A DNA stretch of 43,267 bases. Source: JABAYQ01 sp018608925 (GTDB lineage: Bacteria; Bacteroidota; Bacteroidia; Flavobacteriales; UBA7312). Each line of letters opens with the position of its first letter. The first letter of the stretch is position 1. Made by a program: the position numbers and the translations under genes. The notes below the pieces were generated by a model. The model saw nothing but the letters and a program-made list of their open reading frames with translations, made no database searches and had not been told where the DNA came from. Where the stretch lies: the NCBI GenBank assembly GCA_037625715.1, contig JASJHQ010000051.1:1-43267 (forward strand). Reading direction: 5' to 3'. This document shows positions 25,439-33,944 of the stretch, piece by piece.

Positions 25439-26671
25439 AAAAGGAATATTAGCAGTAGCCGACTTTTCTTTATCTTTTACAACTACAAACAATCTATATT
25501 TTCCTTTCTTAAAAGGTGCTTTGATGCTAGGGTCGGATTTAACAAAAATCTTTTTATAGACCGATTCTGGAGTTTTTTCAAAATCTCCTCCAGCTTTAGT
25601 GTCGGTGCTTTCCGGAACTATTTCGAAATGGTAACTTAAATCGTCCTCATTCAAATCAAAAGCATCTACTGCAATTGACATCGTCGACTTTTCTTTTATG
25701 GCAACACTCTCATAAGCATTTTTTCCATTTATAGTAAAAGAGTTAATTCCAGGAGCTAAATTTTGAGGCTTTTTTCCTGACCACTTCTCTATAAGTACGT
25801 CCATCACTCCAGTTTCAGAACCATCTTTCAAAAATAGCCCGTACCAAGAGGAAGTTGTTTCTTGTTTAAAGCCCCATAGAAAGACGTAAGAACCCAGACA
25901 CATTTCTGTATCAGCTGATATGATATCGTAGCGTTCTTTGTAGGAGGTTGCTTTCTCAGTACTAGTTTGTTCTATAGGTGTTCCCCAAGAAGTAGTTGGC
26001 GACTCCCAATGTCCGTTAGGGCCCCACTCTGTAATAAGATATGGTTTTTTCCATCCGAAGTTTCTTAGTCCTTGAGAGATAAAATCTATTCCTCCATAGG
26101 TGTTTATACCAATCATGTCCAAAGCTGGAGCATACTTGTTAATTAATTTTATTTCCGCAACATCTAAGCCAGCAGTTACGGTAATTACTGGATGATGAGG
26201 ATCTTTATCTTGAATCATTAGGGTAATGTCATTTATATGTTTCCAAACATCGAAGTTGGAATAAAACAAATCAACTTCATTACCTACAGCCCACATCAAT
26301 AAAGCAGGATGGTCTTTTATTTCGTCTACTACTTTAGCAAAAGATTCCAATTGTAACTTTACTGCAAGTTCGTTACTCCAGTCAAAACCATGGCGTTCGT
26401 GTTGAGCCCATAACCCCATACAAACGGTTAATCCTTCTGACTGAGCTTGATCAAGTATTTCCATTGCGTTTTCAGAAGACCAAGTACGAAACGAATTAGC
26501 GCCGTAAGCTTTTGCTTTGTCTAATTCCACACTACCTCCCACACCCTTAACATAGTAAGGTTTTCCTTCTCTAATAAGCTCAAAGCCATTTTCTGTCTTT
26601 ACAATTTCGACAGGAATTACCTGAGCAAAACAAAAGGATTGAATAAATAGAAATAATAAAATTAATCTCAT
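25427..26671 (-). CDS. Clan GH-A glycoside hydrolase (GH2/GH5/GH158-like TIM barrel)
   Basis: 414 residues with signal peptide 1-16 (SFCFAQ). A (beta/alpha)8 retaining hydrolase: GKPYYVKGVGG opening, ANSFRTW, MWAVGNEVD with the acid/base Glu132, GINTYGG, and KPYLITEWGPNG with the nucleophile Glu215. A C-terminal beta-sandwich (about 305-414) resembles a fibronectin or Ig-like domain (FDLNEDDLSYHFEI). The barrel resembles the GH2 catalytic domain without its sandwich domains; endo-beta-1,3-glucanases of GH158 have a similar layout, and the operon with a GH16 and beta-glucan binding proteins makes beta-glucan the likely substrate. It is last in the minus-strand operon, overlapping the GH16 gene by 4 bp. 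Confidence 0.78.
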   Translation of the reverse strand: MRLILLFLFIQSFCFAQVIPVEIVKTENGFELIREGKPYYVKGVGGSVELDKAKAYGANSFRTWSSENAMEILDQAQSEGLTVCMGLWAQHERHGFDWSNELAVKLQLESFAKVVDEIKDHPALLMWAVGNEVDLFYSNFDVWKHINDITLMIQDKDPHHPVITVTAGLDVAEIKLINKYAPALDMIGINTYGGIDFISQGLRNFGWKKPYLITEWGPNGHWESPTTSWGTPIEQTSTEKATSYKERYDIISADTEMCLGSYVFLWGFKQETTSSWYGLFLKDGSETGVMDVLIEKWSGKKPQNLAPGINSFTINGKNAYESVAIKEKSTMSIAVDAFDLNEDDLSYHFEIVPESTDTKAGGDFEKTPESVYKKIFVKSDPSIKAPFKKGKYRLFVVVKDKEKSATANIPFLVE

Positions 26672-27492
26672 TGTTCGGTTGTTTTTTGATAAACACGTAC
26701 GTAGTCTACCAACATAGTTTTAGTTGAGTTGAAAGAAGGAGTCCCACCTAAATTTCCTCCTACAGCAGTATTTAAGATAAGGTGAAAAGGATCATTAAAA
26801 GGCCAAGTAGTTTCCAAGTCTTGATTTTCAGTTTTATAGACCGTATGCACCAAGCTGTCATCAATAAACCACTGAATAGAAACTCTATCCCATTCTACGC
26901 CATACGTATGAAATTCGTCAAAATAAGTAGTTGTTAAAGAATCGTATTCTGCACCAATCATTCCATAGCCAAAATGAACGGTTGTGATTAACTTGTTTTG
27001 GTTGTTTTGTCTGAACTGCTCCATAATGTCAATTTCACCACTTAAAGGCCAAAAAGTTTCTGGAAAGGATGGCAGCATCCAAAAAGCATGCCAAATTCCG
27101 TTATGAACATCCATTTTAATAGAAGCTTCTACTTTACCAAAGCTAAAATCGAATTTATTTTTAGTATTTAATCTTGCCGAAGTATAGTCCGCAATTGCAA
27201 GCGTTCCGTCGCAATCCTCATACTGATATTGTTCTTTTTTAGACTCAATCAATAAATACTCGGAATCTGAAATAGAAGCGTTTTGGCCTCTATAGTATTG
27301 CAGTTCGTTGTTACCCCATCCATAAAGATTGTATTGACAACCATTACCTGTTTCGAAGTTCCATTTTTGCTCATCAATTTCTCCTTGATTAAACTCATCG
27401 CTCCAGACTAATTGATATTCCAAATCATTATATTGAGTTTGCTCGCAAGAAAACAAAATAACGCTAAAAAGTACGATTAATAAATATCTCAT
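26668..27492 (-). CDS. GH16 laminarinase lipoprotein
   Basis: 274 residues, a single-domain GH16. Lipobox VILFSC gives lipidated Cys16, so it is membrane-anchored, likely at the cell surface. Catalytic signature SGEIDIMEQF with Glu153, Asp155 and Glu158; YQLVWSDEFN start, WHAFWMLP and MLVDYVRVY end as in endo-beta-1,3-glucanases. It differs from the multidomain GH16 at 21565 in lacking binding modules and a T9SS tail, so one enzyme can be released or sorted by T9SS while this one stays lipid-anchored. The start overlaps the upstream lipoprotein gene by 4 bp and the end overlaps the GH-A gene by 4 bp, showing a translationally coupled operon. Confidence 0.92.
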   Translation of the reverse strand: MRYLLIVLFSVILFSCEQTQYNDLEYQLVWSDEFNQGEIDEQKWNFETGNGCQYNLYGWGNNELQYYRGQNASISDSEYLLIESKKEQYQYEDCDGTLAIADYTSARLNTKNKFDFSFGKVEASIKMDVHNGIWHAFWMLPSFPETFWPLSGEIDIMEQFRQNNQNKLITTVHFGYGMIGAEYDSLTTTYFDEFHTYGVEWDRVSIQWFIDDSLVHTVYKTENQDLETTWPFNDPFHLILNTAVGGNLGGTPSFNSTKTMLVDYVRVYQKTTEQ

Positions 27493-28598
27493 TGTTCGAT
27501 TAATTTAATTTCATAGATAGATGCAAAACCACTTTCTTGTCCAAAAAATTCGAATTGCTTCATCTGATCTAAAGCAAAATCTTTTTCAATTAGTTTAAAC
27601 TCACTAAGCGGAATAGTATAGGTAACTATAGAATCATTACGGTCTTTAGCTTGGTAATCAGCAACCGATATAGTTTCTCTTTTACCTTTAAAATCCTCCA
27701 AAGAAATATCAAAAACGGAATGATTTTTAGAAACAGAAAGTTGTAGATTGGTTTTTTCGACTATACCTCTTAAGCTAAAAGCATACCAATTGTTCCAGTT
27801 AATACCCCATTTTTTCCATTCGGAACAGTTGTTCCATTGCCAATTAATAACCTCATTTTCGGACATTAATTTTTGACAGTTTGTTTGACCAGTTCCCCAA
27901 GCCATATCTTCAAAGTTTCCTGGAAAAATATTCTGATTAGGATTTCCTTTAGGATTTAAAAGCTCTACATTTTCTAACATAGCAGCATATTGATCTTTAC
28001 TAAAAGGAACAACTTTAATATCATCTAGATACAGCTTTCCAGAGCCTTCTAGCTGAATAATCATTTGCTTAATTCCGAATGGGTCAACTCCTTGGACACT
28101 GAAATCATAAAATGTAAAAGGCATATAAAAGGTAGTCCATTTTTGATTAGACACAATCAAATCATCTCCAAACAAATTAAGGTGTGAGAAATAATACGAA
28201 CTTCCACCAGAATAATCTTCCATACCTACAACAAAAGGAACTGATTTTTGATCAGAGTCTACTGCCATTACTTTAAACGAAATAGCATGAGTTTCTATAA
28301 TTCCGCTAATATCATCGGCCATAAAATTAGACCAACTATTGCCAAAACCTACCCAATCGCAATCGGTCTTATTCCAATCTAAAGAAACTACATTATTTCC
28401 TTCTAGGTTTTCTATTTCTAGAGTACCACAAGTTTTGAGATTACTCCAAAGCTCACCTCTAGAATCGTCAAAGAAAACTCTTTGCTTTGCTTTGTCATCC
28501 TTATCGGGATAGACATCATAAAGAGAAATAGGTTGAAAAGGAACACAACCTACTAGCAAAGCACATAAAATTACTATTTTAAGGTTGATATGGTTCAT
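27489..28598 (-). CDS. Surface glycan-binding lipoprotein with two CBM-like domains
   Basis: 369 residues from the ATG at 28598. This start gives a clean lipoprotein signal, MNHINLKIVILCALLVGC, while an upstream ATG at 28622 would add eight residues before it. Two jelly-roll domains of the CBM11/galactose-binding type are visible: about 38-200 (FFDDSRGELW, WNKTDCDWVGFGNSW, GKLYLDDIKVV) and about 225-365 (FPGNFEDMAWGTG, WNNCSEWKKWGINW). They share the W-N-x-C-W-x-x-W-G pattern, so they are duplicates. Lying just upstream of the GH16 lipoprotein, it probably holds laminarin at the cell surface. The start overlaps the preceding gene by 20 bp. Confidence 0.78.
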   Translation of the reverse strand: MNHINLKIVILCALLVGCVPFQPISLYDVYPDKDDKAKQRVFFDDSRGELWSNLKTCGTLEIENLEGNNVVSLDWNKTDCDWVGFGNSWSNFMADDISGIIETHAISFKVMAVDSDQKSVPFVVGMEDYSGGSSYYFSHLNLFGDDLIVSNQKWTTFYMPFTFYDFSVQGVDPFGIKQMIIQLEGSGKLYLDDIKVVPFSKDQYAAMLENVELLNPKGNPNQNIFPGNFEDMAWGTGQTNCQKLMSENEVINWQWNNCSEWKKWGINWNNWYAFSLRGIVEKTNLQLSVSKNHSVFDISLEDFKGKRETISVADYQAKDRNDSIVTYTIPLSEFKLIEKDFALDQMKQFEFFGQESGFASIYEIKLIEQ

Positions 28599-29586
28599 TG
28601 GTTGTAAATGTGATGTAATCAATATTTGTTTTAACTATAAGATCTGTATTTTCTATACATGGGGTTCCTCCTCCAGCAATTGGACCTGGGCCAGCAGGAC
28701 AAGAAAGACTAAGCACTTCCACCAAAGTAATATTAGAAGGATTTTTTTGGTTATTACCAGGAGTTCCTTCTAAGGTGAATTCGTCATAAGGCAGAGAAAG
28801 TAATCTCCAATCGGACCAATCAACAGGATTAAACTCATAAACATAGGTTTCGTTATCGCTTTCTCTACAAATAACTTTTATGAATTGGTTTGCCGGAACC
28901 TGTCCTTGCTCCCCTCCTATTACTGCAATATTAAAATATACTAGCGAAGAGGGAACTGATTCTAAAGCCGAAACATCAGCTGCAATTTTCAGACTTCCTA
29001 AATAATAGTCCCAATTAACATATCCACCCATAGAATAAAAATTTTGTCCTTGAGCAGCTCCACCATTTGTAATTTCAAATTTCATGTCAGACCCTGGCTG
29101 AACATACTCTATAGAATTAGTTGGGTAGCCATCTTCAAAATCAGCAATAACAACTAGTCCTTCCTGTGGTAATTTAATTTCGTCAATAGTTACTGTCGTA
29201 TTTTGAACTAGCTCTGTTTCGCTATCCAATAAAACTAATTGAACCGAACAATCTTCATAATAAAAAGAAGGGAAATCGTCAGCAGAACCAATCCAAGCAG
29301 TGCTATTCACATCAATTTTGGAACCGAAGCCTGTAAAAGACTTTGATGCTCCCGATTGATTTCCGGTAATCGTTAAAGTCCATTCTAGATTTTTTGTCCA
29401 ACTAGCCTCAAAATAACGAGGAATAGATGGCTGGCTAAAATCAAAAGAAGGAGAGCTAGACGATAGGGAATCGACAAAAGTTAATTCACCGAACTGATCG
29501 TTCAAAGAACTTCCCATAAACTCAGGATAATCATTGTCGCAAGAGAAAATAAACAATAGTGCTGATAGGTATAAAATATGCTTCAT
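28579..29586 (-). CDS. Lipoprotein of the outer-membrane glucan operon, probable binding protein
   Basis: 335 residues. Lipobox FIFSC, lipidated Cys16, followed by an acidic stretch (DNDYPE) typical of exported Bacteroidota lipoproteins. An N-terminal beta-domain (about 30-140) looks Ig-like (EASWTKNLEWTLTITG), and a C-terminal half (about 145-335) looks jelly-roll-like with ADFEDGYPT opening and IDYITFTTNEP closing strands. I cannot assign a family. Position between the outer-membrane barrels and the CBM-type lipoprotein suggests a second surface glycan-binding protein, filling the place that SusE/SusF-type proteins hold in classical loci. Confidence 0.7.
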   Translation of the reverse strand: MKHILYLSALLFIFSCDNDYPEFMGSSLNDQFGELTFVDSLSSSSPSFDFSQPSIPRYFEASWTKNLEWTLTITGNQSGASKSFTGFGSKIDVNSTAWIGSADDFPSFYYEDCSVQLVLLDSETELVQNTTVTIDEIKLPQEGLVVIADFEDGYPTNSIEYVQPGSDMKFEITNGGAAQGQNFYSMGGYVNWDYYLGSLKIAADVSALESVPSSLVYFNIAVIGGEQGQVPANQFIKVICRESDNETYVYEFNPVDWSDWRLLSLPYDEFTLEGTPGNNQKNPSNITLVEVLSLSCPAGPGPIAGGGTPCIENTDLIVKTNIDYITFTTNEPYQP

Positions 29587-29590
29587 AATA

Positions 29591-31264
29591 CTATAGATTT
29601 AGACGATATAAAACGTGAAATTGATTGACGGTATATTTTGTTTCGTGGTATTGTACAAAAGAATTATAAGAAATAGTAAGTTTTGATTTCTCACTAAAAT
29701 CTACATTTATTCCTAAGGCATTTAATGTCTGACTTTGTCCATCTACTTCATAATTGTCGAAATAAAATATTTGATTTTGATCATCGTACAAAGGAGTTAG
29801 ATCATTACCATCGGACATATGCAATTTACCTCCGTACATTAAAGAGATATTATCTGTTAGCTTAAAGTCAATTCCAAAATCAACTAAAAAACTACTAAGA
29901 TCTATTTGTTCATACGACAAGCCATCTCTATTGGTTTGCTCGAAAGTAATGCCAGACTTTATTTGCCATTTATTATAATTAGCATCTAACATTGCCGACA
30001 CTTTTAGAAAAGATTTAAGTGCTTCGGTACCAGACCCCAATATTTCTTTTAAAGAATATATATCGGTTGCAAGATTAATTCTATCCTTCCAAATAGTTTC
30101 TTTAGCAGATATCGCTAAACCTGTTCGGTTTGGAGTTGCCAATCCGTAAGGAAGAGCACTGCTAAAAGAAGGGTTAGAAATATCCATCTTGTTATCGAAA
30201 GTTTTTCGGTATGCAACATCGTTATACAAATAATCTAGAAGACCTATTTCTCTAGAAAGCTGATTGTTAGTGATTACAGGAAAAATGCCGCTTTCACTCT
30301 GATAATCTACTCTGACATTTTGAGCCCCATGAGAACGGAAAAATGGACCCGTATACATGCTATTCAACCTTACGTATTGACTCTCATTTCTACTGTAGCT
30401 TAAACCAGCATTCCAGAAATAGTCGTTATAATCTTGGGTAGATTCCTGAATTACATCTTCAAAAATTTCTGATGACCATCCGGACTCTACATCAAAAGTT
30501 ACATCTTTCACAAAAGTTAGTGGAACAGAAGCACTTACAGTATTAACATAGTTATAATACAACTGATTATCGTTAACTGTGTTTTTTAAATCATGCAAAT
30601 TAGCTGAATTAAAAGCTAACTTTCCGAAAGATGTTTTTAGCAAAAGTGTTCCACCTGTATAAAATCTTTCTGGCATATTAACTCCAGGATTAGCAGGATT
30701 GCTTCTAGTAGAAAACAATCGAAAATCTATAGATTTAAAATTATCATTCCTAAGGTCAATGCCAAATTCGGTTTCCATTCCTTGTCTTCTCCATGTGTTA
30801 TCACCAAAAAAGTTTTCGTAATCGATTACTTCTCTGGCAATTCGGAAAACATTTGCTTCATTAATATGATCTTGGGAAGTATTATTATATAGAGTATATG
30901 GAGTTAATTTTAAATCAATGTCACCAATTTTGTAACGAATAGCATCGTTTATAACGCCTTTTAATGTTAGTCGTCTTAAACCGAAAGTTACGGCAGAGCC
31001 ATAAAATCCTCCTAATTCGTTTCTCATTCTCAGCTCCGTAATAATTTCGGTATCATTACTTGGTCTAATCAGTATACCTAAATCGATAAGAGAGTGGCCA
31101 TAATTGGCTTTCTGTACGTTTAATGTATCGGAGTCATCTGCCAAATCTTGAAACAAGATGTTGGTTCTAGCTCCTCCATAAAATTCTATCTTTTTTACTC
31201 TTTCTTGAGCAAAAATGGCTGTTGTTAAAAAAACAGAAAGGATAGTTAAATAGCAATTTCTCAT
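29591..31264 (-). CDS. Outer-membrane beta-barrel protein (557 aa), unknown family
   Basis: Signal peptide 1-19 (TTAIFAQ). The mature part is a string of amphipathic strands with aromatic girdles (IEFYGGARTNILF, TEIITELRMRNEL, VSASVPLTFV, YFWNAGLSYSRN) and ends with YTVNQFHVLYRLNL, whose final aromatic/hydrophobic residues resemble a barrel-assembly signal. No plug domain, TonB box or carboxypeptidase-like N-terminal domain is visible, so it is not a TonB receptor. It follows a second barrel gene by 14 bp. A porin or export-channel role for glucan fragments is inference. Confidence 0.68.
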   Translation of the reverse strand: MRNCYLTILSVFLTTAIFAQERVKKIEFYGGARTNILFQDLADDSDTLNVQKANYGHSLIDLGILIRPSNDTEIITELRMRNELGGFYGSAVTFGLRRLTLKGVINDAIRYKIGDIDLKLTPYTLYNNTSQDHINEANVFRIAREVIDYENFFGDNTWRRQGMETEFGIDLRNDNFKSIDFRLFSTRSNPANPGVNMPERFYTGGTLLLKTSFGKLAFNSANLHDLKNTVNDNQLYYNYVNTVSASVPLTFVKDVTFDVESGWSSEIFEDVIQESTQDYNDYFWNAGLSYSRNESQYVRLNSMYTGPFFRSHGAQNVRVDYQSESGIFPVITNNQLSREIGLLDYLYNDVAYRKTFDNKMDISNPSFSSALPYGLATPNRTGLAISAKETIWKDRINLATDIYSLKEILGSGTEALKSFLKVSAMLDANYNKWQIKSGITFEQTNRDGLSYEQIDLSSFLVDFGIDFKLTDNISLMYGGKLHMSDGNDLTPLYDDQNQIFYFDNYEVDGQSQTLNALGINVDFSEKSKLTISYNSFVQYHETKYTVNQFHVLYRLNL

Positions 31265-31278
31265 TGATTACCTTTTAT

Positions 31279-33153
31279 TTAAAAATTGACTTTTATTTCT
31301 AATGTTGTTTCGTGTCCACTATTATTATCTAAAACAAAATTTACATCTTCATATGTAAAATAGCGATGTCTCAGATATAAGGAGGTGTTCTTATTTAGGG
31401 CAATATCTAAACCAAGCCCAATACCTAATGCAGTTTGGTTTCTTGGCATAAAGCTCATATCATCAATATCTGTTTGATAGTTCCCTAAAACTCTTTCCAC
31501 CCCTAAATAAGTAGTTAAAGCAGTTCTATCTGTTAGACTAGTATAGTTCTCGAATTGATGAACATATTGTCTGATGTATGCTGATTCGTTTAAAACAGTA
31601 AAAAGAGAAAGCTTTTCTTGTACAGAATTAAAAGAACCTAGGTAAAAGAAATAAGATTTTCTTTTATTAAACATGTATTCCATTTTTGCTTGGAAGTCGA
31701 AGCTATTAAAGTATTTATCAAAAGCGATTTGGCCATCTCTTACATTATCAATCTGAACGGTTTCGTAAATACCTCTAAATATTTTAGACCATCTTCCGTA
31801 AGGACCAACATTACTAACATATTGCCATCTATAAAACTCGGATTGAGTTAATCCGTTTACAGTATGACCATAAGTAACAGCCGACGTCAGACGATCAATT
31901 TCTTTAGCTATTGTTTGACCAAAGTTGAACTTAAGTTTGCCAATTTCAAATTCAGAATTTATCGAAACTCCAGTTCTGTTATTAGCAAGTCCACCAACTC
32001 CTAAAATAGCACTTCCGTTTTGCTGCAAAACACCACCTTCAGAGGGATTTGCACTTATACCATCGTTAATGGAAGAGTTTAAAATTTCCGAATTGTTATT
32101 ATAAAAATTACTGCTTATTCTAAAATACTCAATATCAAAAGGAAGAAAAGTGTATCTCTTTGGCGTTTTCAACTTACTTATTATTGCTAATCCAGGGTCA
32201 AGATCGTTATACATTCCAAGTCCTATTTCACCAACAAAAGAAAAGCCACTTTTATTAAAATTATAATCTAAACTATGAACTTGGTAATTATTAGTTTCTA
32301 CACCAATGGAGTCTCTGTAAGAATATCCATTTAAAGAGTTTAATCCAAGATTCCAGTCATTAATTGTTTTAGACAATCTTGCACCTAAAATATAAGAAGG
32401 CAAAAGAGAAGAGTAAAATTGAGTATTTGCAAACTGTATGGACTGCTGGTAATTTTCGCTATCAATTTCTTCAAAAGAAGTGGCGCTAGTTTGAGATTTA
32501 CCGTACAGAAATGTAAAGTTAACATCCCCAGGAAGTTCCGCTCCATCAAGAGCAAAACCTTGAAAAGCTTGATTTCCCCATCGAACATCCTGAACAATAC
32601 TACCTCTATCGTAATAATCAGAATACCTGCTCATGATGTCGTTACTCTGGGGGTCCCACGGATTTCTAACGAATAAATTATATCGATTAAAGCCTTCAAA
32701 TTGTTTAAGCGTCATTCTGCTTAATTTTAACCAATGAATTCCTCCTGTCTTTACATTAAAATTTCCAAGGTCTGTTTTAAAAGAACCATATAAATTTACA
32801 CCGAGATTCATTCCTCTGAAATATTCGAAATTTCCTGTTTGCAGGTTCCAAAATGTTAAATCAGTTCCGAAAGACACATTAGAATTTGGGTTAGCACTGA
32901 TTCGTAAAGTTAACTCTGGCAATTGAGTTGCATCACCAATAAGAATCTCTCTTTGTATTAATCTTAAGGTGTCACCATCTGCAATTCCACTTATATAAGG
33001 ATCTACAAAAGCTCTGTTTTGAATGAAGAACCTGTATTCGCCAGAAATATTTATTTTATCAAAAACATTTGGCTTAACATCATCACCTAATCCTTGAGTA
33101 AAAGACAGTAATGGAAAAGATATAAATAAGGTTAATATTAAAAAATTCTTCAA
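31279..33153 (-). CDS. Outer-membrane beta-barrel protein (624 aa), porin-like, TTG start
   Basis: Signal peptide 1-19 (LLSFTQ) and a large barrel with strands such as NISGEYRFFIQNRAF, LTLRISANPNSNVSFGTDLTF, FNVKTGGIHWLKL and a final TTLEIKVNF. The opening strand recalls alginate-export-type porins, but I cannot assign a family. No plug or TonB box is present. The start codon is TTG at 33153: no in-frame ATG gives a signal peptide, and TTG-AAG-AAT opens a perfect one (MKNFLILTLFISFPLL). It is first in a six-gene operon with a -7 element at 33218-33225 and the palindrome at 33232, and is divergent from the Nudix-type regulator. Confidence 0.7.
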   Translation of the reverse strand: MKNFLILTLFISFPLLSFTQGLGDDVKPNVFDKINISGEYRFFIQNRAFVDPYISGIADGDTLRLIQREILIGDATQLPELTLRISANPNSNVSFGTDLTFWNLQTGNFEYFRGMNLGVNLYGSFKTDLGNFNVKTGGIHWLKLSRMTLKQFEGFNRYNLFVRNPWDPQSNDIMSRYSDYYDRGSIVQDVRWGNQAFQGFALDGAELPGDVNFTFLYGKSQTSATSFEEIDSENYQQSIQFANTQFYSSLLPSYILGARLSKTINDWNLGLNSLNGYSYRDSIGVETNNYQVHSLDYNFNKSGFSFVGEIGLGMYNDLDPGLAIISKLKTPKRYTFLPFDIEYFRISSNFYNNNSEILNSSINDGISANPSEGGVLQQNGSAILGVGGLANNRTGVSINSEFEIGKLKFNFGQTIAKEIDRLTSAVTYGHTVNGLTQSEFYRWQYVSNVGPYGRWSKIFRGIYETVQIDNVRDGQIAFDKYFNSFDFQAKMEYMFNKRKSYFFYLGSFNSVQEKLSLFTVLNESAYIRQYVHQFENYTSLTDRTALTTYLGVERVLGNYQTDIDDMSFMPRNQTALGIGLGLDIALNKNTSLYLRHRYFTYEDVNFVLDNNSGHETTLEIKVNF

Positions 33154-33187
33154 AGTATTATTGAAATATCATTAAATTTTTCACAAA

Positions 33188-33204
33188 TTTGTAAAAAATA
33201 CACT
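33188..33204. promoter_or_regulatory. Degenerate second operator in the regulator/barrel intergenic region
   Basis: On the minus strand AGTGT-ATTTTTT-ACAAA: one perfect arm, one arm with two mismatches, correct 7-nt spacing. It lies downstream of the barrel-operon -7 element and could reinforce repression from 33232. Confidence 0.35.
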
Positions 33205-33217
33205 AAGGCTAACTCAA

Positions 33218-33225
33218 CAAATATA
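33218..33225 (-). promoter_or_regulatory. -7 element of the outer-membrane/GH16 operon
   Basis: TATATTTG on the minus strand fits TAnnTTTG. The operator 33232-33248 lies 6 bp upstream, within the -33/-7 spacer, the same geometry as at pfkA. Confidence 0.65.
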
Positions 33226-33231
33226 GTGATT

Positions 33232-33248
33232 AGTGTTTAAAATACACT
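33232..33248. promoter_or_regulatory. Operator AGTGT-N7-ACACT, site 4 (regulator and outer-membrane operon)
   Basis: Perfect palindrome AGTGT-TTAAAAT-ACACT between the divergent genes. It ends 6 bp before the regulator ATG at 33255 and overlaps its presumed promoter, suggesting autoregulation. Confidence 0.75.
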
Positions 33249-33254
33249 TTGAAT

Positions 33255-33944
33255 ATGCATAAAATTAACGTCTCTGCTGACTGTGTGGTATTTGGTTTTG
33301 ACAATACAGACAAAAAATTAAAGGTTCTAGTTATTGAAAAAAAGGTCAATCCTTTTTCGAAAAATAATGAAGAGAAAATTCAATCTGCTCTTCCTGGTGA
33401 CCTTATTCAAATAAACGAAGATATTGATCAGGCTGCTAATCGAATTTTATTTAGCCTTACCAAAATTGACAATCTTTATCTAAAACAATTCAAAACATTT
33501 GGTGATCCTAAAAGGGTGCAAGATAAAAAAGATCAAGAGTGGCTTTATAATTTCAGACCTAACCCAAACGAACGAGTAATTACGATTGGCTATGTTGCTT
33601 TAGTTAGAATGGAAGAATATAATCCTGAAGCATCATATTTTGCTGAAAATGTAAAATGGGTTAGTGTATCAGAAGTTCCTCCTTTGGCATTTGATCACAA
33701 CGAGATTTTATTTGAAGCAATCGACTTTTTAAGAAAAGAAATTGACAATGAAGTTACTTCGGAATTGTTGCCAAAAAAATTCACCTTATCACAACTTCAA
33801 GAGTTGTACGAAATCATATTGGATGAAAAACTTGACAAAAGAAATTTCAGAAAACAAATTATAGGAAAAGGTATTCTAGAAAAAACAAATGAGAAACAAA
33901 AAGGAGTTTCTCACAAGCCTGCAGAATTATATAAATTCAATTAA
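33255..33944 (+). CDS. Nudix/winged-helix transcriptional regulator, NrtR/AraR type
   Basis: 229 residues with the two-domain layout of NrtR-family regulators: an N-terminal Nudix-hydrolase-like domain (about 1-150) and a C-terminal winged helix (about 170-229) with LLPKKFTLSQLQELYEIIL, LDKRNFRKQI and KPAELYKF. The Nudix box is degenerate: after Gly48 (PGDLIQINED) the position where the REUxEE motif should be reads ANRILFSL, so the metal-binding glutamates are missing and hydrolysis is unlikely. Relatives of this sort sense NAD-cycle metabolites (NrtR) or sugars (AraR of Bacteroides). Position between the glucan operon and the glucokinase operon favours a sugar or sugar-phosphate ligand. I start at ATG 33255; an in-frame TTG at 33249 touches the operator. 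It overlaps the ROK kinase gene tail to tail by 4 bp. Confidence 0.88.
   Translation: MHKINVSADCVVFGFDNTDKKLKVLVIEKKVNPFSKNNEEKIQSALPGDLIQINEDIDQAANRILFSLTKIDNLYLKQFKTFGDPKRVQDKKDQEWLYNFRPNPNERVITIGYVALVRMEEYNPEASYFAENVKWVSVSEVPPLAFDHNEILFEAIDFLRKEIDNEVTSELLPKKFTLSQLQELYEIILDEKLDKRNFRKQIIGKGILEKTNEKQKGVSHKPAELYKFN

Noticed and set aside
25427..33153. Search for a SusC/SusD pair within the glucan operon
   Set aside because: Neither barrel has a plug domain or TonB box, and neither lipoprotein shows SusD-like helical repeats, so I do not label any of them SusC or SusD.
33183..33192. Perfect 10-bp palindrome ACAAATTTGT between the regulator and the barrel operon
   Set aside because: No second copy was noticed at the other regulated promoters, and short AT-rich palindromes are common by chance in this composition.
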